Origin: WLMZ01 sp037139095
Lineage (GTDB): Bacteria > Actinomycetota > Acidimicrobiia > Acidimicrobiales > Ilumatobacteraceae
DNA length: 53,172 nucleotides
Reading direction: 5' to 3'
NCBI GenBank assembly: GCA_037139095.1
Contig: JBAXHD010000016.1
Span: forward strand, 1 to 53,172
Part shown: positions 8,104-16,123 of the stretch, one piece after another
How the letters are laid out: the number at the start of each line of letters is the position of its first letter
How positions within the stretch are numbered: position 1 is the first letter of the stretch
Position numbers and translations under genes: made by a program
Notes under the pieces: model-generated
Databases searched by the model: none
The model's input: the letters and a program-made list of their open reading frames with translations, nothing else
What the model was told of the DNA's origin: nothing

Positions 8104-8443
8104 GACTTCCTCGTCCAAATAGCGCCCAGTCCCTCGAAAGCCGCTATATGACCATTAAGAACTGACAGTTCTTTGAAGGCAATGGTGCGTATGCCCCGGC
8201 CCTGAAGGGTGCACTCACTGGTGCTTCATAGCCCCAATGGCGCTGGTCAAAAGTCGCTCGTGGGGTATGTACCCGGTAGCACTCGTCGAGCGATAGTCCC
8301 GCCGCCTACCACCCAGCGGCGGTGAAGTACCTGCTCATCGACTTGGCGGCTAGGTATTTAACACTAACCCCACCGTGCTAGCACCAAATCGTGCCGTGAA
8401 CTGGCCCTTTGTGCCATTTTTAGGGGCAATACAATGAGACTGA
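8104..8443. other. 340-bp intergenic region with two inverted repeats
   Basis: No convincing ORF is present on either strand. The stretch holds the AAGAACTG dyad (8157-8173) and a GC-rich hairpin CCGCCGC-(10 nt)-GCGGCGG at 8299-8322. It separates the small ORF from the 3' end of the TetR gene, so it lies between a 5' end and a 3' end on the minus strand. It could carry the small ORF promoter, a terminator-like structure or a small RNA; the sequence does not decide. Confidence 0.4.
8157..8173. promoter_or_regulatory. AAGAACTG-A-CAGTTCTT operator-like palindrome
   Basis: A perfect 8-1-8 inverted repeat, 54 bp upstream of the small membrane protein ORF on the minus strand. Its tight symmetry is typical of a dimeric repressor site. 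The cognate regulator is unknown, and the sequence differs from the TetR-type palindromes at 9248 and 19716. Confidence 0.4.
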
Positions 8444-9166
8444 TTACTTGGGTCGGCGAATTGACCGCGATTTGATGCCGTCGATGAGCCGATCGATGAG
8501 GTATTCATACGACTCGTCGAAGGGCTTGTCGGCCCCGGTGGTCCAGCGCAACGAAAAGGCGCGATCGGCCAATCGATCCATATATCGAACCAAATTGGGG
8601 TAGCGGCGAGGGTCGAGCCCGGCTAGCTGCGCGGCCGTGTTGGCCGCCCAATCGGGGTTGTCCTTTTCGGCGAGTTGGGCGAGCTCAAGACTGACGAAGC
8701 CCACCACAGAACCTGTGACCGAGTTGTAGCAGTCAACGATTTCGCTCTCGGGAACGCCAGCCGCCACGAGATGAGCAATGATCGCCTCAGCAATGGCCAA
8801 GCCGCCTTGCTCGTTGAGGATCTCGCTGCCGATGAGCCGGGCAATGTTTGGATGTCGATGACAAGCCGCCCGGTACCTCCGGCTGAGTTCGCGTGTCCAC
8901 GTTTCCCAATCGTCGGGCAGTGCTGGCGGCACAACGCCGCGCATCCATCGGCTGCCCACTGCGGCCAGAAGTTGGCTCCGGTCGCCAACGTGCCAATACA
9001 GCGCTGCGGGGTAGACGCCCATCGCCGTTGCTAAAGAGCGCATGCTGAACTCTTTGGCACCACCCTGGTCGATCAGACGGCTAGCGGCGGTGACAATGGC
9101 GGTTCTGGTCAACGGAACGGTTGGCAAGTTGCCTTGGTTCGATTTCTTCTTGGCTTTGTTGTCCAC
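8444..9166 (-). CDS. TetR-family transcriptional regulator
   Basis: A 240-residue regulator. The N-terminal TetR helix-turn-helix spans about residues 19-66: LTRTAIVTAASRLIDQGG, then FSMRSLATAMGVYPAALYWHV, with the family's 'alYwHv..r..Ll' end. The C-terminal part (residues about 75-225) is a helical ligand-binding domain of the TetR_C type. The start is GTG 9166, 8 nt after AAAGG on the minus strand; a longer open frame upstream has no start signal. It is divergent from the acyl-CoA ligase gene, and the palindrome at 9248-9264 lies between them, the classic position for a TetR operator. Inferred to be the local repressor of the 9.3-28 kb gene trains. Confidence 0.9.
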   Translation of the reverse strand: MDNKAKKKSNQGNLPTVPLTRTAIVTAASRLIDQGGAKEFSMRSLATAMGVYPAALYWHVGDRSQLLAAVGSRWMRGVVPPALPDDWETWTRELSRRYRAACHRHPNIARLIGSEILNEQGGLAIAEAIIAHLVAAGVPESEIVDCYNSVTGSVVGFVSLELAQLAEKDNPDWAANTAAQLAGLDPRRYPNLVRYMDRLADRAFSLRWTTGADKPFDESYEYLIDRLIDGIKSRSIRRPK

Positions 9167-9247
9167 CGCCACGGCCTTTCGCAATGAGCCTGCACATGAG
9201 TTCGCGCGTTGAGCGTTGACCGCTGCATAAGATAACTCTTGCGCAAT

Positions 9248-9264
9248 CTTGTACGGTGTACAAG
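9248..9264. promoter_or_regulatory. Operator palindrome CTTGTACGGTGTACAAG (copy 1)
   Basis: A 17-bp perfect dyad CTTGTAC-GGT-GTACAAG in the 126-bp gap between the divergent TetR and acyl-CoA ligase genes, 28 bp before the ligase ATG. A near-identical copy lies at 19716-19732 before the ABC-transporter train. The match extends through flanking bases (9247-9269 against 19715-19737, 21 of 23 identical). Strong candidate binding site for the adjacent TetR protein. Confidence 0.75.
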
Positions 9265-9282
9265 GATGCTGCGACCGATTCC

Positions 9283-9288
9283 GAGGAG
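9283..9288 (+). promoter_or_regulatory. Ribosome-binding site deciding the ligase start
   Basis: GAGGAG lies 4 nt before ATG 9293 and picks this start over the in-frame TTG 9239 and ATG 9266, which would put the operator inside or against the coding sequence. Confidence 0.6.
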
Positions 9289-9292
9289 ATTC

Positions 9293-10885
9293 ATGCCAGC
9301 GTCCACCAGCATCAAGCCGACGGCCACGCATCCGTTTACGGGTCGCGACATGCCGTGGCTGCTGGAGACTCAAGCGCAGCTGCGGTCGGACCATCCGTTT
9401 TTGGTGTGGGCGCCGTTTGAGGGCGATGGGCGCACGTGGAGCTATGCCGAGTTCGCTGGTGAAGTTGCTCGAGCTGCCGCAGGCCTGGTTGCCCGTGGGG
9501 TGAAGTTGGGCGACCCGGTGATCGTCCACATGGGCAACTGTCCGGAATTCTTGGTGTCGTGGTTCGCGTGTTCGTGGATGGGCGCCGTTGCTGTCACAAC
9601 CAACACTCGTTCTACGGCGAGCGAGCTCGCCTACTTCATCGAGCACAGCAGAGCCACTGCGGTGATCACGCAGCCGGCGCTGCTTGATGCAGTACTCGCT
9701 GGCGCAGCTTCGTCGGCGTGTGTTCGCTTTGTGGCGTGCACGAGCACCGACCTTGGAGCCGTTGCAACGGTGCTGTTGCCCGAGCACGTGGTTCCCTTCG
9801 AGAACCTTGCACTACCCGAGTCACCAATGGCGGCGGTCAGGTCAGACTCGCTCGCGCCAAACAGCATTCAATTCACATCGGGCACTACGGCGCGTCCCAA
9901 GGGCGTTGTGTGGACGCACGCAAACGCGCTGTGGGGCGCAAAGACTGGTGCCTCGCTGTTAGACCTCGGCCCCGACGACGTGACCCTGATCTTCTTGCCG
10001 CTCTATCACACCAACGCGTTGTCGTACTCAATGCTCAGCACGTTGTGGTCAGGCGGAACCATCGTTTTGCATCCCCGTTTCTCCGCGACGCGCTATTGGG
10101 ACGCAGTGGTGCAGCACGGCTGCACATGGACATCGTCGATTCCATTCATGATCTGGGCGCTTGCTGAGCAACCGAAGCCGACACAGCACAAATTGCGTTA
10201 TTGGGGCTTGGGGGCTTCAGACGTTGGCATCGTGAAGAAGCTCTGGAACCTGAGCACACTTGGCTGGTTCGGCATGACCGAGACCATCACGCTGTGCATC
10301 ATGGCCGAGCATCGCCTCCCGAATCGCCCGATGGCAATGGGCGTGCCGGTGGCTGGATACGAGATCTGTGTCTTGCGCGACGATGGCACTGAGGTTGAGT
10401 ATGGCGAAAGCGGCTGGCTGAAGATCAGAGGAGTACCGGGGGTATCGCTCTTCCTCGAATATCTCCACAACCCTGAGGCAACCGAGGCAGCATTCGATGC
10501 CGATGGCTGGTTCGACACGGGTGATCTCGTGACGCCGTTTGAGGACGGGCACATTCGGTTCGATAACCGCGGCAAGGACATGTTGCGGGTTGGCGCCGAG
10601 AATGTGTCGGCCGCTGAGGTCGAACGAATCATCGGAGCCGTCGCGGGAGTGCGCGAAGCGGCTGTAGTGGGCAAGCCGCACAAGATGCTGGACGAGGTAC
10701 CGGTGGCGTTTGTCATTGCGTTCACCGCTGACGCCGACCTACCTGCCCGTGTGCTCGATGCCTGCCGTGCCAATTTGGCTGACTTCAAAGTGCCGGTTGA
10801 AGTGATCATCGTTGATGAGTTTCCGAGGGTCACGTTAGAAAAGGTCGACAAGAAAGTTCTTCGTCAGCGGCTCATTCAGTCGTGA
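9293..10885 (+). CDS. AMP-dependent acyl-CoA synthetase/ligase
   Basis: A 530-residue ANL-superfamily enzyme that activates a carboxylic acid as acyl-AMP and transfers it to CoA. The P-loop motif IQFTSGTTARPKGVVWTHAN is at about residues 185-204. The A5 region is GWFGMTETITL, the A7/hinge motif DGWFDTGDLVTPFEDGHIRFDNRGKD, the A8 region VGAENVSAAEVERII, and the C-terminal catalytic Lys is in TLEKVDKKVLR. Overall it resembles CaiC-like ligases (crotonobetaine/carnitine-type), but substrate cannot be read off. First gene of the TetR-divergent train; 25 bp separate it from the aminotransferase, so its acid substrate may be a product or precursor of that enzyme. Confidence 0.9.
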   Translation: MPASTSIKPTATHPFTGRDMPWLLETQAQLRSDHPFLVWAPFEGDGRTWSYAEFAGEVARAAAGLVARGVKLGDPVIVHMGNCPEFLVSWFACSWMGAVAVTTNTRSTASELAYFIEHSRATAVITQPALLDAVLAGAASSACVRFVACTSTDLGAVATVLLPEHVVPFENLALPESPMAAVRSDSLAPNSIQFTSGTTARPKGVVWTHANALWGAKTGASLLDLGPDDVTLIFLPLYHTNALSYSMLSTLWSGGTIVLHPRFSATRYWDAVVQHGCTWTSSIPFMIWALAEQPKPTQHKLRYWGLGASDVGIVKKLWNLSTLGWFGMTETITLCIMAEHRLPNRPMAMGVPVAGYEICVLRDDGTEVEYGESGWLKIRGVPGVSLFLEYLHNPEATEAAFDADGWFDTGDLVTPFEDGHIRFDNRGKDMLRVGAENVSAAEVERIIGAVAGVREAAVVGKPHKMLDEVPVAFVIAFTADADLPARVLDACRANLADFKVPVEVIIVDEFPRVTLEKVDKKVLRQRLIQS

Positions 10886-10910
10886 CGAGTGGGTTAGAAA
10901 CGAGACAACG

Positions 10911-12260
10911 ATGGGAGATGTTGTGTACCCAGATCTGAATACAAGGTCAGCGAAACTGTACGAGCGTGGCCGCTTGGTAATGCCTGGCGGCAACAGTCGC
11001 GTCGGCGTGATGTTTGAGCCGTATCCGCTCTATGCCGCGAGTGGCAAGGGCTGTCGCGTGATCGATGTCGATGGCACGGAACGCATTGACTTCGTGAACA
11101 ACTGGTCGTCACTGATTCACGGACACGGCAACCCAGCGGTGCTTGCTGCGCTCGCTGAGCAATCGCAGAAACTCCTTGCAGTAGGTATGCCAACCGAAGT
11201 CGAGATTGAGCTCGCTGAACTGCTGTGCGATCGCGTTCCTGGAATCGAGCAGATTCGGTTCTCGAACTCTGGTTCCGAGGGTGTGTTGATGGCCCTGCGC
11301 GCAGCGCGAGCGTTTACGGGGCGGGCCAAGATCGCCAAGGTCGAAGGTGCCTACCACGGCAATGCCGACTCAATTGAGGTAAGCGTGGCACCATCACCGA
11401 AGTCGTTCGGTAGCCCAACAGCGCCGGCCAGTGTGGCCGCCACAGAGGGACTCACCGAGAGCGTGTTACGAGACACCATCGTGCTGCCGTTCAACGATGT
11501 CGATGCCACCCGCGAGTTGATCGTGCGTCATTCGGCTGACCTCGCAGCAGTCGTCATCGACCCGGTGGTGTCGCGAATGGGCTTTGTTGAGGCCACGCCT
11601 GCGTACCTGCAAATGATCCGCGAGGTCACTCGCGAACTTGGCATTGTGCTGATTTTTGATGAGGTCTTCTCGTTTCGTACTGGGTACCACGGGGTGCAGG
11701 GCCGATACGGCATTACCCCCGACCTCACCGCGCTCGGCAAGGTGATCGGAGGCGGACTGCCTGTTGGGGCCACCGGCGGGTCTGCCGAGATCATGTCGGT
11801 CTTCGACCAAACCTTGAAGCCGTTGAGGGTCGAGCATGGCGGCACTTATAACGCGAATCCGATGACGATGGCGGCTGGCTTGGCCAGCATGATTCAGATG
11901 ACGCCCGAGGCGTATACGCGCCTTGATGCGCTTGGAGAGCGCGCACGATCAGGGCTGCGTGATGCGATTGCTGACACTGGATTGCCGGGCAAGGTGTACG
12001 GCTGCGCATCGATGGTGTCGCTCATCTTCAGCAACGAGCCATTCTCGAATTATCGCGAGTTGCCGCTGCGCCGCCGCGAGGCCGAAATGGTCTACATGTT
12101 GCATCGCTATCTACTGAATCATGGCGTTCAGATCATCCCTCATGGCATGCTCATCTTGTCGACCGCGATGACCGAGGCCGATATCGATTTCATGGTTGAC
12201 CGAGCGCGAGATGGCATGCGCGAAATTGCCACAGCCTTTAATTCTGGGAGCTCGTCTTGA
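10911..12260 (+). CDS. Class III PLP-dependent aminotransferase (glutamate-1-semialdehyde aminomutase-like)
   Basis: A 449-residue class III aminotransferase. Family signatures include RFSNSGSEGVLMALRAARAF, VEGAYHGNADS, VLIFDEVFSFRTGYHGVQGRYG (with the PLP-ring Asp), and ALGKVIGGGLPVGATGG, in which Lys277 should form the Schiff base. The GSAM-like subgroup includes heme-pathway aminomutases and also beta-amino-acid and omega-amino-acid transaminases; the catabolic neighbourhood makes the latter more likely here than heme synthesis. Its stop overlaps the TTG start of the next PLP enzyme by 4 nt, so two PLP enzymes are coupled. Confidence 0.88.
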   Translation: MGDVVYPDLNTRSAKLYERGRLVMPGGNSRVGVMFEPYPLYAASGKGCRVIDVDGTERIDFVNNWSSLIHGHGNPAVLAALAEQSQKLLAVGMPTEVEIELAELLCDRVPGIEQIRFSNSGSEGVLMALRAARAFTGRAKIAKVEGAYHGNADSIEVSVAPSPKSFGSPTAPASVAATEGLTESVLRDTIVLPFNDVDATRELIVRHSADLAAVVIDPVVSRMGFVEATPAYLQMIREVTRELGIVLIFDEVFSFRTGYHGVQGRYGITPDLTALGKVIGGGLPVGATGGSAEIMSVFDQTLKPLRVEHGGTYNANPMTMAAGLASMIQMTPEAYTRLDALGERARSGLRDAIADTGLPGKVYGCASMVSLIFSNEPFSNYRELPLRRREAEMVYMLHRYLLNHGVQIIPHGMLILSTAMTEADIDFMVDRARDGMREIATAFNSGSSS

Positions 12261-13531
12261 GTTTGAACATCGACCACATCCGCCCACTGTTCCCGGCGCT
12301 TGATGTGCATGATCACGGTCGTCGTCGCACGTATCTCGACAACCCCGCCGGAACTCAAGTGCCAAGGCAGGTCATCGATCGAATGCTGCATGCCTTGGTG
12401 CACTGCAACGCAAACATGGGCGGCAACTTCACGACCACACGTGAGGCGACCGCTCTGGTCGATTTGGCTCACGGAGCGATGGCCGACTTCTACAACGCCA
12501 ACTCGGCGCGTGAAATCGTGTTTGGTCCAAACTCGACTTCGCTTGCTTTTGTCATCACGCGTGCCATTGCGCATCTGTTCAACGAGGGCGACGAGATCAT
12601 CGTCACGCGCATGGAGCACGACGCCAACGCATCGCCGTGGAGAATCTTGGCCGAAGAGCGCGGCTTAGTGCTGAAGCGTCTCGATTTCGACCGTTCGAGC
12701 TATCAGCTCAACGTCGAGCAGCTTGATGAGCTCATTACCGATCGCACGCGGTTCGCGGCCATCAACTACGCAAGCAATTTGCTCGGCACGATCAACGATG
12801 TCAAGGGAATCTGCAGCCGCATTCGCGCTGCGGGCGGCCTCACGTACATCGATGCGGTGCAGTACGCGCCGCACGGCCCCATCGATGTGCAAGAGCTCGG
12901 ATGCGACTTCTTGGTTTCGTCGGCGTACAAGTTTTACGGGCCACATCAAGGTGTTCTGTGGGCACGCGAAGAGCTGCTCGAACAACTTCACCCATACAAA
13001 CTGCGCGTGTCGAGCAACGAGCTGCCCGGGCGATTCGAGACCGGCACCCAATCGCTCGAGGGCCAAGCCGGCACGCTCGGCGCGGTCGATTATCTTGAGT
13101 GGGTCGGGCAGACAATGGGCGCCGAGTTCAAGATTGCCAATCGAAGCCATACTGAGCGCACCAGCAATGTTCATGCTGGACTGCGCGCGATGGCTTCGTA
13201 CGAAGAGACCTTGTCGACCCGCCTCATCGAAGGCCTCGTCGGATTCGATGATGTCATCGTGCATGGCATCACCGACCCAGCTCAGTTCGCAAAGCGCGTT
13301 CCGACAGTGTCGATCTCGAAGCCGGGAATGCGGCCAGCCGACATGGCTACCGCTCTCGACGACAAGGGAATCTTTGTGTGGGACGGTCATTCGTATGCCC
13401 TCGACGTGGTCGAGTGGCTCGGCCTCGCCGACAAGGGCGGCGTTGTTCGCTTCGGACCAACGCACTACAACACCATCGAAGAGATCGACTTCACGCTCGA
13501 AGTCGTTGCCGACTTTCTTCGTCGCAGCTAA
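12257..13531 (+). CDS. Class V PLP enzyme, cysteine desulfurase-like (VC1184 subfamily type)
   Basis: A 424-residue fold-type I PLP enzyme of the aminotransferase class V/cysteine desulfurase-like group. It begins IRPLFPALDVHDHGRRRTYLDNPAGTQVP and has FGPNSTSLAF, RMEHDANASPW, and the Schiff-base Lys225 in SSAYKFYGPHQGVLW. It lacks an obvious SufS/IscS active-site Cys loop. Subfamily members of this length are of unknown role and are not the housekeeping desulfurases. The start is TTG 12257, overlapping the upstream stop (TTGA). It probably acts on an amino acid released by the peptidases encoded downstream. Confidence 0.82.
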   Translation: MSLNIDHIRPLFPALDVHDHGRRRTYLDNPAGTQVPRQVIDRMLHALVHCNANMGGNFTTTREATALVDLAHGAMADFYNANSAREIVFGPNSTSLAFVITRAIAHLFNEGDEIIVTRMEHDANASPWRILAEERGLVLKRLDFDRSSYQLNVEQLDELITDRTRFAAINYASNLLGTINDVKGICSRIRAAGGLTYIDAVQYAPHGPIDVQELGCDFLVSSAYKFYGPHQGVLWAREELLEQLHPYKLRVSSNELPGRFETGTQSLEGQAGTLGAVDYLEWVGQTMGAEFKIANRSHTERTSNVHAGLRAMASYEETLSTRLIEGLVGFDDVIVHGITDPAQFAKRVPTVSISKPGMRPADMATALDDKGIFVWDGHSYALDVVEWLGLADKGGVVRFGPTHYNTIEEIDFTLEVVADFLRRS

Positions 13532-13534
13532 CCC

Positions 13535-16123
13535 ATGCCACACGATTTCGTTGGCGATTGGTGTGTCGATCACACAACCCTGCGCATCGAACTTGATGCG
13601 CAGCGCACGGTGGTCACCTCTACCTTGGCCGTCCGGCGAAATGAGATGGCGCCGCTCGACGCTCCGCTGCTGCTTGACGGAAAAGGCTTCGAGTTGTTGC
13701 ATGTCAGTATCAACGGGGTCGTCCTCGATGAGAACGAGTACGTGCAGAGCGCTACGTCGTTGCGGCTTGCACTGGATGGTCTCAGCAGCGCCGACGTGAC
13801 CTGCATCGTGGCGGTTGCGGCTGGTGGGCCAACGCAACCAGGACTCACGGCGCGCCCGGGAATGTTGAGTACAAACTGCGAGCCACACGGGATGCGGCGC
13901 ATCATCTATTGCCTCGACCGGCCCAGTGTGAGGTCGACATACCGAGTCACCCTTGTGGCCGATCCCACTCAGTACCCGGTGTTGCTGTGCAACGGCGATC
14001 GCGTCAGCGAGGGAACGCTCGACGATGGGCGGCATTGGGTTTCGTTTAGCGACCCGATCCCTAAACCCACATACTTGTTTGCCCTCGTGGCCGGAACGCT
14101 TGAGCGGCGGTTCGCGACGCACACGACGATCGACGGCCGTCGTATCAACCTCGAGGTTGTGGCGGCTCCAGAACTCATTGGCGGTGCCACCTATGCGCTT
14201 GAGTTGATGCCTGAGGTGATGACTTGGGATGAAGCCCAAGGCGGCGTTCCGCACGACCTCGACACGCTGCGCTTCGTCGCTATTCCGGGTTACCCAGACG
14301 CCACCGAATATCACGGCCTGATGTTCTTCGAACCCACCACGTTGCTCACCGATTCCGCTGGCTACACCGACGATGATCTTGTGCCCATCTTTGCCAACGT
14401 GTCGCACGAGTACCTGCATCAGGTTCGGGGCAATCGAGTCACGGTTGCCGATTGGCAGCAGCTAGCGCTCAAAGAAGGGCTCACGGTTCTTGGGCAGCAC
14501 GACTTCCGTGAACAGCGCTATGGAGCTTCAGGTCGAATTCAGTTTGTGATCGACCTGCGCCGTTTGCAGTTCCCCGAGGAGATCACTGTGGGCGCTGCGG
14601 TGCTGCAGCCGGGCGTGACCGATCCGGCTCAGCTGTACACCCGAACCACCTACTTCAAAGGCGCTGAAATCTTCCGAATGTTGCGCAGCGTTGTGGGCAG
14701 CGCAGCGTGGCGGCAGGCGTTTGTGGCGTTCATTGAGCGCTTCGATCTGGGTAGCGCCGGAGTCTTCGACTTCGTCAACGAACTTCGCACGGCTGCTCCG
14801 CATCGGGCTGAAGCCATCGATGGCGTTGCTCGATGGTTCTCACTTGTCGGACGCCCCGTTGTCGCTGCAACCACCGAGCGGCATGCAGACGGCGCGCTGA
14901 CCGTGAGCCTCACGCGCACCGACTCCCTTGGCGATGACCCGGCCGTGTTCATCCCCATCGATGTTGCATTCTTTGGAGCCGATGGTGCTGCAATCGAGGT
15001 AGTCGAGGTTGGCTCGGCGCAGAGAAGTCATGTGCACCAGCTCTTACTTACAGAGCGGTCTCAGCGCTTTAGTTTTCGAGCGGGGTCGGCTGCAATCCCG
15101 TCCCTCCTGCGCGGTTACACAGCGCCAATCGATCTCAGTACCGACCACACCAGTGAGCAACTCGCCGTCATTGTTCAGAGCGAATCCGATGCGGTGGCGA
15201 GGTGGCTGGCATCGGAGCAGCTCATGATCCGTGGCATCGATGCGATCCGTCGCGACGATGCTGCGGCGAGTGGCGCTGTTATCGAGTTGTTGGCAGCGTC
15301 GCTGGGTGCCGTACTGATACGTCCCGCAGAGGATCCTGCGATCGTTGCGCATCTGCTTGCATCGCCTGATGAATACGCCCTCGGTGATCGCGATTGGCTG
15401 ATTGATGTCGATGGAGTCCACAACGGTCTGATGAGTTTCCGACGGCGGCTTGCCGAAGCGATTACCCCGCAACTGCGCGAAGCCTTCGAACGTAATAGCG
15501 ACGACATCGCCCAGAGCTGGCAAGCACACGACATAGCCAAACGTTCACTGACCGATGTGTGTTTAGGGTTGTTGCTCGAAGCTGGCGATAGTGCCGATAT
15601 CGATCGGGCTGTCCGGCGCATCGATTCGTCGAACAATACTTCGGCAGTTCGTGCGCTCATTCAACTCGCGCATCACGACGGTGTGATGGTCGACGAAGCG
15701 TTGGCCCGCACTCGCGAGCGCTGGAGTCATTCGCCTCGACTGCTCGAACGTTGGATACGTGCCCAGTCTGGCTCGCGAAGCTCGAGCACGATTCAACGCA
15801 TTCGGGCGATTGTCCAAAGTGACCTTTACGTGCGCACCGACCGAGCACGGGTGATGGCGGTGTGGTTCCCGTTCTGCACCAGGAACCGCAGCCAATTTCA
15901 CGACCTGTCTGGTCAGGGCTACGCGGCGTTTGTCGACGAGGCGGCCGAACTGTTTCAGGTAAACCCAGCGCTCGTGTTGCGCCTCGTCGGCGATCTCCTG
16001 CAATTTCATCGATTCGACGATGCTCGTGTTGCGTTGATGCGCGCCGAACTGACGCGGATGCGAACGATGCCGGGTCTGCCGCAATTTGCGGCCGGCCGGC
16101 TGGATCAGTTGTTGGCCTCCTGA
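13535..16123 (+). CDS. pepN: Aminopeptidase N (M1 family) with a variant GAMEN motif
   Basis: An 862-residue gluzincin, close to the 870 of E. coli PepN. The zinc site is HEYLH (His291, Glu292, His295) with the third ligand Glu314 in LALKEGLTVLG, giving the exact HExxH-x18-E spacing. The catalytic Tyr is Tyr373 in TTYFKGAEIFRML. TNCEPHGMRRIIYCLDRP matches the N-terminal substrate-binding stretch. The exopeptidase motif GAMEN is replaced by Asp-Ala-Thr-Glu-Tyr at 255-259, keeping only Ala and the amine-binding Glu258. The protein lacks a signal peptide, so it is cytosolic. It starts 3 bp after the class V enzyme and its stop overlaps the M81 start (TGATG). Confidence 0.93.
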   Translation: MPHDFVGDWCVDHTTLRIELDAQRTVVTSTLAVRRNEMAPLDAPLLLDGKGFELLHVSINGVVLDENEYVQSATSLRLALDGLSSADVTCIVAVAAGGPTQPGLTARPGMLSTNCEPHGMRRIIYCLDRPSVRSTYRVTLVADPTQYPVLLCNGDRVSEGTLDDGRHWVSFSDPIPKPTYLFALVAGTLERRFATHTTIDGRRINLEVVAAPELIGGATYALELMPEVMTWDEAQGGVPHDLDTLRFVAIPGYPDATEYHGLMFFEPTTLLTDSAGYTDDDLVPIFANVSHEYLHQVRGNRVTVADWQQLALKEGLTVLGQHDFREQRYGASGRIQFVIDLRRLQFPEEITVGAAVLQPGVTDPAQLYTRTTYFKGAEIFRMLRSVVGSAAWRQAFVAFIERFDLGSAGVFDFVNELRTAAPHRAEAIDGVARWFSLVGRPVVAATTERHADGALTVSLTRTDSLGDDPAVFIPIDVAFFGADGAAIEVVEVGSAQRSHVHQLLLTERSQRFSFRAGSAAIPSLLRGYTAPIDLSTDHTSEQLAVIVQSESDAVARWLASEQLMIRGIDAIRRDDAAASGAVIELLAASLGAVLIRPAEDPAIVAHLLASPDEYALGDRDWLIDVDGVHNGLMSFRRRLAEAITPQLREAFERNSDDIAQSWQAHDIAKRSLTDVCLGLLLEAGDSADIDRAVRRIDSSNNTSAVRALIQLAHHDGVMVDEALARTRERWSHSPRLLERWIRAQSGSRSSSTIQRIRAIVQSDLYVRTDRARVMAVWFPFCTRNRSQFHDLSGQGYAAFVDEAAELFQVNPALVLRLVGDLLQFHRFDDARVALMRAELTRMRTMPGLPQFAAGRLDQLLAS

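Noticed and set aside
9167..9787. N-terminal extension of the TetR gene to 9787
   Set aside because: It would run through the operator and the start of the divergent ligase, and the extra sequence is not protein-like; GTG 9166 has a good ribosome-binding site.
12665..14419. 584-codon open frame on the minus strand opposite the class V enzyme and pepN
   Set aside because: It is antisense to two clear enzyme genes with intact motifs; long antisense frames are expected from the codon usage here, and its translation shows no recognisable domain.
15862..16122. Upstream extension of the M81 gene
   Set aside because: It lies inside pepN; the conserved M81 opening begins right after ATG 16123.
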